NCBI RefSeq assembly: GCF_000485595.1
Contig: NW_014577099.1
Location: 643,181 to 707,180, forward strand
Direction: 5' to 3'
Source of the DNA: Priapulus caudatus
Taxonomy: Eukaryota > Priapulida > Priapulimorpha > Priapulimorphida > Priapulidae
Length of the DNA stretch: 64,000 bases
Shown here: in pieces, positions 1 through 12,679 of the stretch
Layout of the letters: each line of letters opens with the position of its first letter
Position numbering within the stretch: the stretch's first letter is position 1
Program-made: the position numbers and the translations under genes
Notes under the pieces: generated by a model
What the model was told of the DNA's origin: nothing
Database searches by the model: none
The model's input: only the letters and a program-made list of their open reading frames with translations

Positions 1-188
1 CTATCTATCTAATGCTATCATCATCTATCTACTCTATCTACTCTATCTATCTATCTATCTATCTAACTCTAATCATATCTATCTATTCTAATCTATACTA
101 TCTATCTATCTATCTATCTAATCCACACTATTTCATCTATCTACTATTCTATTTATCTATCTATCTACCTATCTATCTATCCTACTCT

Positions 189-269
<81 letters not shown>

Positions 270-318
270 CTCTATCTATCTACATCTATGCTATCAATAT
301 CTATCCCCATCTATCACG

Positions 319-373
<55 letters not shown>

Positions 374-538
374 AAAATCTATCTATCTATCTATCTAATC
401 ATCCAATCTATCTATCTAATCTATCTATCTATCTATCATCTCATCTATCTATATATCTATCTATCTATCTATCAGTCTATCTATCCTATTTATCTATCTA
501 TCTAATCTATCCATCTATCTACATCTATTCTATACTAT

Positions 539-569
<31 letters not shown>

Positions 570-744
570 CTATCTATTTATCTATCTAACTATCTATTGC
601 GCGCTTTCTCTCTCTCTCTATTATATAATATCTATATCTATATCTATATCTATCTACAATCTATCAATCTATCTATCTATCTATTCGATCTATCTATCAA
701 TCAATCTATCTAATCTATCTATCTCAGCTATCTTATCTATCTAC

Positions 745-784
<40 letters not shown>

Positions 785-800
785 ATCTATCTATCTACTA

Positions 801-831
<31 letters not shown>

Positions 832-837
832 TCTTCT

Positions 838-930
<93 letters not shown>

Positions 931-1198
931 ATCTATCTATCTTCGATCTATCTATCTATCTATCTATCTATCGATCTATCTATCTATGCTATCTATCTAT
1001 CTATCTACTACAATCTTATCTATGCTGATCTATCTATCTATCTATTTATCTATTCTTATCTAGTCTATCTCTATCTATCTATGCTATCTATCTATCTATC
1101 TACTTATCTATCTACTCTACTCTATCTAAAGTCTTCATCTATCTATCTACTATCTATCTATCTATCTATGCTATCTATCTATCTATTCTATGCTATCT

Positions 1199-1234
<36 letters not shown>

Positions 1235-1650
1235 CTATCTCAATGTATGCTATCATCTATTCCTATCTATCATACCTAATTATCTATCTATTACATCTAT
1301 CTATCTATCTATGCTATCTATCTATCTATCTATCTATCTAATCTATCTATCTCATCTTTATATGCGATCTATCATCGATCTATTATATTATTCTATCATA
1401 TCTTTATCTATCTATCTATCTCTAGTCTTATCATTATCTATCTATCTATCTTCTATCTATATCTATCTATCATCTATCTCATCTAGCTATCTATCTATAC
1501 GGCTATGCTATCTTCTTCTATCTATCATATCTATTCTATCTATATCTATCTATCTATCTATCTATCATCTAATTTCTATCTATCTACTTCTATGTTATCT
1601 TCTATCTATTACTACTATCTATCATTATTTTATCTATCTATCTATGCTAT
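1..1650. repeat. Degenerate (CTAT)n tetranucleotide array
   Basis: The segment is almost entirely CTAT/TATC repeats, interrupted every few tens of bases by single-base gains, losses and short variants (for example a CT run near 607-620). Long open frames in it are only repeat translations (Ile-Tyr-Leu-Ser). The irregular interruptions could be real array decay or uncorrected read errors. Confidence 0.97.
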
Positions 1651-3528
1651 CTAGTATCTATATGTTATGATATCGACACGTAGGAGTTTTGAGATGATCG
1701 CTACCTTGCGTCACAAATTAAGAATGCATCTTCGAGTCAGAATATCACTATAAATGGCTTGACGATTCATGTAATTTTTTAATGATTTAAAAAAATCCTA
1801 GGTGCATTAAATGGTGAATTTTTGCCATTTTTAATCTTAAGTTTGTTTTATAGACAGCAGTATAAATATTGCGTGTTGCATGCACAAATTTACATGCGCG
1901 CTTCAACTCTAGCCATGCAGCTTTGATCCTGACGTCAGAGCATAAACACGTGAATAATTTAAGACAGTGTGCCACTATAATTTAAAGTTACGAAAGCATC
2001 GGCAATTTAAACCAGGTTTCTACGCTAAATGGGGTTAAACGTTTATTGCACATAGCATGCACGCCATTACCATAGCTGATCATCACTACAGAAGGCATAA
2101 CTGGAAGCGCGATTCTTTAGCGTTAGACGAAGAAGAAAAAAGTCGAAGTAAGTAAAAGAGTCGTCAATTAGGGTATAAAGCGCGTAGATACGAGCATTTG
2201 CGCGCGTACTCTTTGATGCCGCCGCTATGCCCCATGTGTACTTTGCGCACAGCGCAAGCCGCGCTTTCCTGCACAAGAGTCAGAATATCTCGCAATACGC
2301 TTTCCGGCGCGATCAGCCGGCCGCTAACTAATATCATTCAGGTCTGTTTTCGGTGCGACTTAATTGCCAGTAGCGCACATTATTTTCAGCCGTCGAAATT
2401 GTTAGCGCTGATCGAAATACCGGCACGAAGTTTCGGCCGAGGGTGACGCATGCCTGCCAGCAGGGCACCGCCCCGCCCGCTGTCCTCAGCAGCCGCACGC
2501 GATGTCGATGAAATCGGCATCATCGCCGGCTCAACATTCGAATAAATCTAATCATTGGCGCCGATAATCGGGCAATGCAGCGTTGTGTATAGGTTGTATA
2601 TGGCGCTCGCGTGTGACCGGCTCGGTGCCCACAGCTTTCTTCGAGGATAGAGACAGAGAAGAGAAAGGAAGAGAGAAGAGAGGAGAAACAGAGAGCGGGA
2701 GGGAGCAGACGAGAGAGAGAGAGAGAGAATAGGGACGAGGGAGAGAGGAGAGAGAGAGAGAGAGAGGAGAGGAGAGAGAGGAGAGAGAGAACGAGAGAGA
2801 GTAGAGAGCAGAGGAAGAGAGGGAGAGAGTAGAGAGAGAGGAGAGGTGACGAAGGACGAGAGGAGAGAGAGAGAGAGAGAGAGGGAGGAGATGAGAGAGA
2901 GAGAGAGAGAGTGAGAGAGAGAGTCCATAGAGAGAGCGAGATGCGCTGCTAAACGTCTAGACCCAGTCGTTTGGTTATTACCGCACGTTTGTGTTGTCTC
3001 CCATGGATGGATCAGCTCGGGGGATGCACTGCCTCATAGCAAATATCTCCTCTCTGTTGTGCTGGGCTTGGCATGTCGATTCTGACTCTAACTTAATGTG
3101 AAAGCTCGAGGCCGACTGCCAAGCGTCATACTCAGTAATGGCGTGTACTGTCTGCCACATAGCGAAAAAGCTTCACGGCGAAATCCGTGCCTCGCGGGTT
3201 GTCGGCGCTTCCAAGGAGGTCAACGTGACCTGTTTAATCATTTTATAGAAAATATGCCGCATTCAAGACTGGTCAGTAAAGCATTGCACGCAGTCGCTGA
3301 CTACAGCGGCTCGTAAGCGATAGCAATGCAGTGACACCGACTCGCTAAGAAGCAGAAGGCGCATTACTGTGTCGCTCTTCGCCGTAATGACCCCGCGTCT
3401 GCCTTCACAATCTTATCTTTTTGGGTCACTTTAATGCTCAGAAAGCGCTCTCATCCTCCTCCTCCTCCTCCCTTCCTCGCCCCTCCTCATTCGACCTCTC
3501 TTCTATCTGCTTCGTTCTCTCTCATTTC
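1649..3528. repeat. 1.8-kb repeat unit, copy 1
   Basis: Begins after the CTAT array (AGTATCTATATG) and runs to the next CTAT array. The same sequence in the same order recurs at 3617-5440. It contains a GA-rich block (about 2640-2935) and no recognisable gene. Many differences from copy 2 are one-base insertions or deletions. Confidence 0.9.
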
Positions 3529-3540
3529 TATCTATCTATC

Positions 3541-3587
<47 letters not shown>

Positions 3588-3618
3588 TTATCTATTTATC
3601 TATCTATCTATCTATCTA
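3525..3618. repeat. (CTAT)n array between the two 1.8-kb copies
   Basis: About 90 bp of nearly pure TATC/CTAT repeat with a few TATT variants, separating the two copies. Confidence 0.97.
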
Positions 3619-4620
3619 GTATCTATATGTATATGATATCGACACGTATGAGTTTTGAGATGATCGTACCTTCGTCACAAGTTAAGAATGCATCTTCGAT
3701 GCAGAATATCACTATAAATGGCTTGACGATATCAATGTAATTTTTTAATGATTTAAAAAAAATCCTAGGTTGCATTAAATGGTGCATTTTTGCCATTTTA
3801 ATTTTAAGTTGTTTTATAGACAGGTAGTAAAATGATTGCTGTTGCATGCAAGAATTTACATGCGCCTTCAACTCTACCCATCAGCTTTGATGCTGACGTC
3901 AGAGTGAAACACGTGAATAATTTAAGACAGTGTTCACACTATAATTTTAAAGTTACGAAACACGTCGCAATTTAAAACAGGTTTCTACGTAATGGGGTTA
4001 AGTTTCTAATTGCACATAGCATGCACTGCCATTACAATAGCTATCATCACTACAGAACATACTGGAGAACGCGATTCTTTAGCGTTAGACGAAGAAAGAA
4101 AAAGTCAGAATAAGTAAAGAGTCGTCAATATAGGGTATAAAAGCGCGTAAGATTACGAGCATTTTGCGCGCGGTACTCTTTGATGCCCCGCTATGCCCCA
4201 TGGTACTTTGCACACAGCACATGCGCCTTTCCTTGTGCACAGATGTCAGAATATCTGCCAATTACGTTTCCCGGATCGCCGGCCGCTAACTAATATCATT
4301 CAGGTCTGTTTTTGCGTGCGACTTAATTGCGTAGCGCAGCATTATTTTCACCGTCGAAATTGTTAGCGCTGATCGAAATACGCAACAAGTTTCGCGGCGA
4401 GGGGTGACCATGCCTGCCAGCAGGGGCAACCCCCCCCCCCCGCTGTCCTCACAGCCGCACTGCCGATGTCGATGAAATCGGCATCATCGCGGTCAAACAT
4501 TCGAATAAATCTAATCGATTGGCGGCCGATAATCGGGAAGTGAGCGTTGTGTTAGTGGTTGTTAGTGGCGGGCTCGCGTGTGACCGGCTCGGTGCCCACA
4601 GCTTTCTTCGAGATAGAGAC

Positions 4621-4667
<47 letters not shown>

Positions 4668-5440
4668 GGAGAGAGGGAGAGAGAGAGAGAGACAGAGAGA
4701 AAAACAGAGAGAGAGTGAGAGGGAGAGAGAGAGAAGGGAGAGGGAGCAGAGAGAGAGAGAGAGAGGGGAGGGAAGAGAGAGAGAGAGGAGAGGTGAGAGA
4801 GAGAGAGATAGAGAAGCGAGATGCTGCTAACGGTCTGGACCCGCTCTGTTTGGTATTACACGCAACGTTTGTGGTTGAGTCTCCAGCGGAATGGATCGAG
4901 CGTCTGGGCGAGAGTGCACCTCCTCCATGCAATAATCTGCCTCTCTCGTTTGCTGCTTTCATCGGATTTGAACTCTAATTGGGGAATGATAATGAAGCTC
5001 GAGCGCGGACTGGGCGGAGCCAGCGTCATAAGGCCATATGCGCGTACTGTCCTGCGCATAGCGAAAAAGCTCACCGAAAGTCGTTGCGGGGGGGCCGCCG
5101 TGTCCGCTTCCAAAGGAGGGTCAGAGGCGTGAAGTGTTTACACCTCATTTGTAAGGGAGAAATAGTCCATTTTTCTAGACTGCAGTAAAACATTGCACGG
5201 CGAGTCTGACTAAGCGGCTCGAAGGGCGATAGCATGCAGCTGGACATTGATCGCTAGAGGGAAGCGAAGCATTAACTGTGCGCTCTGCCGTAATGACCAG
5301 ACCGTGCGCTCGCCTCACAATCTTAGTCTTTTTTGGGTCACTTTTAATGCCCTCAAGAAACGCTCTCTCCTCCTCCTACCTCCCACCCTTCCTCCCCGCT
5401 GCCTCAATTCCCTCCTCTTTCTATCCTCTTTCGTTCTCCC
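3617..5440. repeat. 1.8-kb repeat unit, copy 2
   Basis: Second copy of 1649-3528. Shared landmarks include the ATATCGACACGTA start, the TTCTTTAGCGTTAGACGAAGAA segment, the CTAACTAATATCATTCAGGTCTG segment, a GA-rich block (about 4608-4822) and the TTTGGGTCACTTT end. Differences are mainly single-base indels, and homopolymer lengths differ (for example the C run at 4431-4441). It then enters pyrimidine-rich DNA in place of CTAT. Confidence 0.9.
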
Positions 5441-6625
5441 TCTCCGGCTCTCGTTCGTCGCGCTCTTTCCCTTTTTTGTGCTGGCTGTCTGTCGGTTTGG
5501 TTTTGTTTTGTTGTATTTGTTTGGTCTGTGTGGTCCTGCTGGGCTGTGGTGTGTCGGCCTGTCTCGTCCCTGTCTCTCTCTCTCGGTCCTCTGTGTGTGG
5601 TCTGCGGGTCTTTACTCCCGTCGTTTCCAAATCCTTACTCCCATTGGCGAGCTTGGCCCTAGTCCCTCCGGCTCTGCGGTCTCTCTGCCTCCGATCTGAT
5701 CATCTCGTCTTCTCTCCCTCTCTCTCCATTTCTCTCTCTCTATCTCTCCCGTCGCTCTCTTTCTCTCTCGTCTCTCTTCTCTATCCGTGTTTGTGGCCGG
5801 CGCGCCGCGCGCGTCGTGTGTGTAGTGTGTGTGTGTGTGTGTGCTGTGTGTGTGTGTGTGGTGTGTGGTGTGTCTGTCTGTAATGTCTGTCTGGCTGTCC
5901 TCCTGTCCTTGTCTCTCTCTCTCCGTCGTCTCTATGCTGTTTCTTCTTGACTCCCTCGCTTTGCCGAAATCCCGTTACTCCGATACCGCGGTTGCCGCTA
6001 TCTTCGCTCTCCTCTCTCTCTAGTCTATCGGTGGGTCTCGGGGTCGGTCTCGTCTCTCTGCTCTCTATCTCTGCGCTGCCCTCTCTCTATCGCGCGTGCT
6101 CCTCTCCCGTCGCTCTCGGGTTGTCTCGGCTCTCGTCGCGTCTCTCTACTCCGTGTTTGTGGCGCGCCGGGCCGGTGCGCGAAGCCCGTGTGCCCGTGGG
6201 TCGGCGTCCGTGTGGTGTGTGGTGGGGTGTGTGTGTGTGTGTGGTGTGTGTGTGTGCGTGGTGTGTGCGTGTGTGTGCATGTGTGTGCGCATGTGTGCGC
6301 GTGTGTGTAGCTCTCTCTAACTCTCTCGTTCACCCTCCATTTCCCTTCTTTCGCTTTTACTCTTACTCTCTCCCTCACTTTCTCTCATCTTTCTGTCTCG
6401 GTCTGTTCGTCTTTCTCACTCAATCTCTTTCTCACCTTCACTCTCTCGATCTCGCTCACTCCCCTCTTTCTTTATTTATATGTCGCTAGCTCCTACCAAC
6501 ACTGCAGTATTGTCTCCCTCCCATACCTCTCATCTTGTCTTTTTTGTTCCCTTTCGCTCTCTCTTTCTCTCCGCTTTATTCTCCCCTCTCATTCTCCCTC
6601 TCTCTTTCTCTCTCCCTCTCTCTGA
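5345..6625. repeat. Pyrimidine-rich and (GT)n low-complexity tract
   Basis: CT-rich sequence with TCTC runs throughout and two GT-rich blocks (about 5815-5880 and 6205-6310). Several open frames on both strands arise from composition bias and have no domain content. A partial internal resemblance exists between about 5730-5880 and 6080-6310 (CTC-rich, then CCGTGTTTGTGG, CGCGCCG, then GT runs), which suggests a diverged tandem duplication. Confidence 0.85.
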
Positions 6626-9600
6626 CCACAGGACTGCCAGGCATTGCCAGGCGGAGGAATTCGATTTTACTTAGCAGAAATATCAGCGACCCACGATTCA
6701 ATAATGGATGCTAGTTGGACTTGGCCAATCAAAGACGAAACCTCTTAATATGATGTAATTATGGACAAAGACGTTGAATCGATTTTATAGCTTTACTCCT
6801 TTGAAAAACCCTGCCAGAAACAGCCTGAAATTCGCGCCTCAATTTGCACAAGTTGCCAATAAGAGCCTAATCATCGTTAAAATCGCATGGTGAGAGAAAC
6901 TACGAGGATGTCTCGCTGCGACAATACCCGGTCTCGGGCGGCAGAGGCTGCTCACACGCCTTCACTACGCGGGGCGTGGCGAATCGTATTGATAAAACGT
7001 GTAGGAATCCAATGAGCTTCGAAGCGAGTGGGAATTAAAATTTAAAATCGTTTCTCGGCCCATACATGCGCGCCACGTGTCTGCATGTCAAACAGCGGTT
7101 GCTGTCAGCGGCTCGTCTGCGGTTGCTAGGCACACGCCCCCGGTATGACTGCCGACGATACGCGTGCAACAAAAATTGTTCGAGCCGACATCATAGCAAT
7201 TGCAATCGTAGGATTTATCATTTAAAATTGCCTCTCGCGTCTCACACCGTTGACACCTAAGCATATTCGAACGTCGTTACCTACTAATGTCAGCTCTCGG
7301 TCACTTCGCGACTATCTCGTATCTCACCTCGGCGCTATACTCGAGTACGCGCGGCCGTTCGGTTACTCACGTCCCGCTATAGCTGCCGCGTAAAATATCA
7401 TGGCCTCTCGAGAGGGAAAGATTGGCAGGAGCTGAAGCGATGACGTACGAAAGCCGGGTGTGGCAAATTAGGCATGATGCGAGCGATGGCGTGTCATTAC
7501 ATGCCGATGTTGGAGAGAACGCGCCGGCAATCTACAACTTAACTATGCGGCCGCGCGCCTGTCCGGGAAGTAGCGAATGATTCTACTCTAACGATGGGAG
7601 TGCATTAATGGCCGTAGTGTGGTAGAAATCACACATGACCAGCCAGCGCAATGTTAAGTCTAAACGCTCGGAGGAGAACAACAAGTGTTAACACCGTTCG
7701 GCAGATATATACCAACGCAGGGTGTGGTCCATTAGAGATGAGAAGAAGTTGCTATGGCAACCGTAAAGCATTTCCATAGTAAGGCCGAATTTACGGGCTC
7801 TTAAATACTGAACTTATTCCCTGGCTGTACAGACGAAATGGCAACTGCAACGATATGTGAGACCAGAAAACGTGGACAACCAATAGAGAAAATATGCACG
7901 CTTAATCACTCCATGTCACAGAAATGTTTAGTATATGTGTAGCAAAAGTATTGATATGCTTAAACCCGTAAGTTCAATACACGTGGATCGAGTGACACGT
8001 TTACATGACTTATAGCTAGATGACACATTAATGTCAATGTTGCTACGCAATGTCTCCACGGGCAACTTAATATTTCACGTTTTCGATCTACATATTTTAT
8101 ATTAAATGTTTATTTTTTCTATATATCATGAATTATTATTTTTTAAATTTTATTATAACAATCAAATTTACTGTTTGAATCTTAATAGGAAATTAGATGA
8201 AAAATACCAACGAGAAACAAACTTACTGTCGATTACTTAGGTTTCGCGATTTTAAATAAATTATCAAAAATTAGTTAAATTACATTTAAAACGCATAAAT
8301 CGACTATAATAATAATGATCATTCCTTTCAACAAGTAATTTTAGAAGTTTAAAAAATTGCTATAACATTAACAGATTTTGTTTTCTACATAGGCATCTCA
8401 GGAAACTTTGTAATTCAATGTCTGAAAGAGAAGGATAGAGAGAAAGCGTGGGTAGAGAGAAAGAGCTCACGTGAGGGAGGGAGGAGAGGAGGGAGATCGA
8501 GAGCCCGATGCCAGGTTATCCTTACGTCTATCTGGCTTTTTGATATATTTTTCAACAACTATTTAGAAGCACATGTTCTGTATGGAGAGGCTGGGGATGG
8601 AAGGCTAGAAATACGCTCTAGCTGAATCGTGTGAGCTTTGTCCTTGATTGAATTATCCTATTGCACTACATAACACTATGACGGTCGCGTCTGGTCTGAA
8701 CATTCATGTAGGCACATTCGATTGCTACAGCCGAATCCATTTATACCGAACAGCGTTCTCGGTAATATTTTTTTTAACCTAAGTACTAATGCAAAGTTTC
8801 ACTCCCTGTGTCCAGATTCTCTTTCCAGTTACTTGTCAGCGTGAATGCGCTGCACTGCCCATGTTGCTTGCAAACGGGCATTCACGCCACGGTTTTCCAT
8901 CATTCTTATTTATTTGCCGGCTCAGCTGGTTGTCGTCTAATAACATAAGTGTTGGAAATGTGTTTTCCCTTTGCTCTTTCATAATTAGTCCTTATTTCTG
9001 GCGTAATTTTCCCTATGTTAATTTCTTCGTTAAATGTACAATTTTTTGCTGTTTTGAACCCCTTTATATAATCATAGCGATGTTTCTGGCTAGTGATCGT
9101 TTATTCACCCTACTCCACTGAGTTTCTTCCTTCTCTAATCAGGTACTGTATTATTTGCTAATTTAGTCTGTCTCACTCCCGCATCCTCTCTCACACATAT
9201 GCACACACCCATGCACGTGTTCACAAACACAAACTCTTGTTCTCTCTGGCTCGTTATACCGCTGTTTTTCTTTCTCAAATTCTCTCTTCAATTCGTTGTT
9301 CTTCTATCTTGTTCTCACTGCGCTTCCTCTTTATACCTGCATCTTGAGGCTTCTTATTTCGCATTCTTTTTGGATCGCCGTATCTTACTGGCATCGTGGA
9401 AATCATTAGAAGCTCTTTATATTAACTCTAACGATCATCTACTATGCCTGCTAGGTTCTGGCAGGGTTGCAGCAGCTTATATTGTATACAAGACAAATCC
9501 CCGTTGTCCCTGAGGCCAACATGTTAAAAGGCGTATCCATCTCTCCTTGTGGTCTCATCAGTTGTCGAGAAGCAACTATAATAAACTAATTAGCCTCTCA

Positions 9601-9628
9601 GTCGTTTCAATGTTTGTGATCAGCAGAG

Positions 9629-9713
9629 GAAAATTGGTATTTTATTGCGGATTATTCGGGATAAAACTCCCCGGGGTTAAGGAATGAAAATTGGTATTTT
9701 ATTGCGATTATTA
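9629..9713 (+). repeat. Short direct repeat, 58-bp period
   Basis: The string GAAAATTGGTATTTTATTGCG occurs at about 9629-9649 and again at about 9687-9707, each followed by GATTATT. Two copies only. Confidence 0.8.
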
Positions 9714-10767
9714 GTTGAGGTAAGAAATAGATAGCCTCCGAACGAAAGGAGGCCGACTCATTTGGCTGGAAGTTAAGACGAAAATAATGGGACCGCGGAA
9801 GCTAAACAGAAATTGATCCCCAAATTGAAACGCGGTTCGGACAAATATGGCGGTTGGTGTAGTTGTCTGTGATATGTATACTACAGTGCACAAACGTTAT
9901 CCAAGCGATGCTTAGAGAATTGATGTTTATTTGGAAATATAGCGTGCTAAACGAAAATTGCATTGTAATTAGTGGAGAATGATTATTGATATTTAGATAA
10001 CTATTTAAAATATAAACCTGATTATGAAACGAGAGCTAAAGATATAATGAGGTCAACAGGAAACGCCAGAATAGTCGTTCCCTCTTACGAATGTCTGTTA
10101 TGTTCATGGAATGAGAAGAAAACGACATGTGATATTTTGAAATAACGAATTAAAATTCCCTTCATATGATGGACATACATTTAAAATATATTCATCAGTC
10201 GTATACACGGTATGCTCGATAGGAACCACGTTTTCTCTAAGTGACAATCATATCGTATATGCTTACGCATCGTCATGCACATGCATACGCAAATGACCAA
10301 AACCCGAAATAATAAAATGCCGTCCATGCAGGTCGTAATTTTTTTCCATTATAAATCTGAGGTACGGAAAACTCATAGTACTCAATATCACAGGCAGTTG
10401 GTCGTAAGCATTAGAATTAATACTGACCAGAATTTAAACTGAAATATGAACAGTTACCAATAAAATCAATAAAATTATGTAAATTAAATTGTTCGGTAAC
10501 AATGTGACTGTTGGCAGTTTTATCAATTTATGCTAGTCGCTCGGGAACCTTCAGAGAGAATAAAAAATCTCAATTATTTTATTGGAATCTATTTGATTAA
10601 ATTAAGAGCTAATTTGAAATTTTCACGAGTATGGTTTATTAGAATAATTTTCATTAGGTCTACGCACGGTCCTCTGAGATGATACAATAAACCAATCGTC
10701 TTCGCAAATCGTCTTGTTCGGAAAATGGTTTACTCTTATTTTGTGCGGTTATGAAATATGCATTTAA

Positions 10768-11262
10768 TATATTAGTTTTCATAAAGCAGTGGTTTTCTAT
10801 GCAAGTGCTAGATTTTTATTATACATAATAAATTACGCCAATAATTTAAAATTGTGTCTAGTTTTGATTCAGATTGAGTGGTTTCAGAAGATTTATTTGG
10901 GCTGTGCAGGTTCATATTGTAATATTGCGTTATCATTTCGAGATTGTTTAATTTTTGAATATATCGATGCGAAAAATGTCCATAGTTCAAATCGCTGTCA
11001 TTAAAATATTTATTCAATATATTAATTTCATATAGCTCTCGTTATCTATGTAAGTGAGAAATCTTTATTATAGATTATAAATTATGTCAATAATTTAATA
11101 TTACCTCTAACTTCGATATAGATTGAGTGGTTTCAGAAGATTTACTTGTGCTGTACAGGTTCATACCATTATCTTCTGTAATAATGTTCAGATGCTTACT
11201 AATTAAATTTTTTAACATCTTGATGCAAATCATTTTATAGTTTAAGCCGTAAATAGTCATAT
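10768..11262. repeat. Diverged tandem duplication, about 249-bp unit
   Basis: The segment from about 10768 recurs 249 bp later. AGATTGAGTGGTTTCAGAAG is at 10871 and again at 11120; CAATAATTTAA, CTGT-CAGGTTCATA and ATATATTA landmarks keep the same order and spacing. Identity outside these blocks is moderate, so the duplication is old. A partial third copy may precede it (about 10735-10767). Confidence 0.75.
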
Positions 11263-12149
11263 ATTGTGTGTATTTTGTTACACTTGTGCATTAGTGTTTC
11301 AAGCACCTCAACTCAAATGTCAAGGAATATAGTAATAAGAATCGTGGCAAGGACAACAGTATCGTTAGCCTCGCTATTATGTGTAGTTATACTAATATTT
11401 TGATACCAACTCATTCTTTTTTACTCAAAAATTTTGGTTTCTTGCATGTAGATTGATTTGGTTATATATTTATATTTGCGATACAGAACGAGATTCAGGG
11501 CGGGATAAGTACAAAAAACACTAGTATTTAAATCATTATAAAATGTAGGCTTTATTACATTTATTGATAATAGCAAAATAAAAACCTGACGTGATATTAT
11601 GCTGGCTGTGTTGTTAAAATCTAACAAAACATTTTGATGCAACACCCAGAACGAGTGTCAGACAGCTTACGCGTACTCTCACTGCAAGGCAGTGTGCATT
11701 GAAAAAGCCTGTATACATAATCCACACTGCTGTGCGCGTGTAAACCTCAAGCAGAATTCCGATAGGTTTTTATATCTTGCAGAATTTCACACGAAAGAAC
11801 AAAGTAATTTTCATCGAAAGAATTGCGGTTGGCTCCCGCGTGTCCAGACCTTAAACCGGACACGCCAGTTTATCTCGCCGAAATATTCCCAATATACAGG
11901 CTATTTCAATGTAGCATGATAATATCATAATAAATCTTAATGTGTGATGTCATCCCAATTAAGCAAATGATTCCTAGATTTCGAGAAAACATTGGGTGGT
12001 GCTAAGAAGACGAAACGAATGACGATAAAGCAGACGCAATTAAGGCCATGTATATTTTCTATCTCAGATGAGGCTCAGTGAATGTATTCGTGGACTAGAC
12101 TCGAGCCTACACAGCGCATGCAGAGAGAAAAGAGTGGAAGATATGCAGG

Positions 12150-12672
12150 GACAGAGGAAGTCGAACGAGAGAAAGATGCGGACGAGAAAGAGCGAGAGAG
12201 CAAGAAAGAGAGAGAGAGAGAGAGGGGGGAGAAAGAAAGAGGGAGAGAGAAAGTGAGAAGGAAGAGAGAGGGAGAAGAAAGAGAGAGGGAGAAGAAAGAT
12301 GAGAAAGAGGAGACGAGAGTAGAACGATGAGAGAGAGAGAGACGAGAGAGAGAGGAGGAGACGAGAGAGGACGAGAGAGAGGAGTAAAGAAGAGCTTTAT
12401 GAGTGATGAAAAACAAAAATACAGGGCCAAGCTAAAGTGAATACGAGAGAGCGAACGAGGGGGAGAAAGAGCAAGCGTAAGAAAGAGGCTACTGATGAAA
12501 CAGAGAGTACAAGAGAAGAGCGAAATAGAGGGGCAGAGAGAGAGAGAGAAAGAGAGAGAAAGAGGGGAGCAAGAGAGAGAGGGAGAGAGAGAGAGAAGGA
12601 AGAGAGAGGGAGAAGAAAGAGACAGGGAGAAGAAAGAGAGAGGGAGAAGAAAGAGAGAGGGAGAGAGAGAAA
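12150..12672. repeat. Purine (GA-rich) tracts
   Basis: Two AG-rich tracts on the plus strand (about 12150-12400 and 12535-12672), with GAGA and GAAGAAAGAGAGGGA motifs, separated by about 130 bp of normal sequence. Open frames here are Arg/Glu or Ser/Leu repeats with no domain. Confidence 0.9.
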
Positions 12673-12679
12673 TACCATA

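Larger units (their letters stand above)
6630..12060. other. Non-coding region, no recognisable gene
   Basis: No open frame here shows a recognisable domain. The composition changes from mixed (6630-8050) to strongly AT-rich (about 8050-8400), with a GA-rich stretch (about 8420-8503) and AT-rich DNA again from about 9900 to 11650. It includes the short repeat at 9629-9713 and the tandem duplication at 10768-11262 listed separately. Confidence 0.6.

Noticed and set aside
12-1670. Ile-Tyr-Leu-Ser-rich open frames
   Set aside because: Translations of the CTAT repeat.
2548-4978. Ser/Leu- or Arg/Glu-rich open frames in the GA blocks of the 1.8-kb units
   Set aside because: Composition artefacts of purine tracts; the frames differ between the two copies because of indels.
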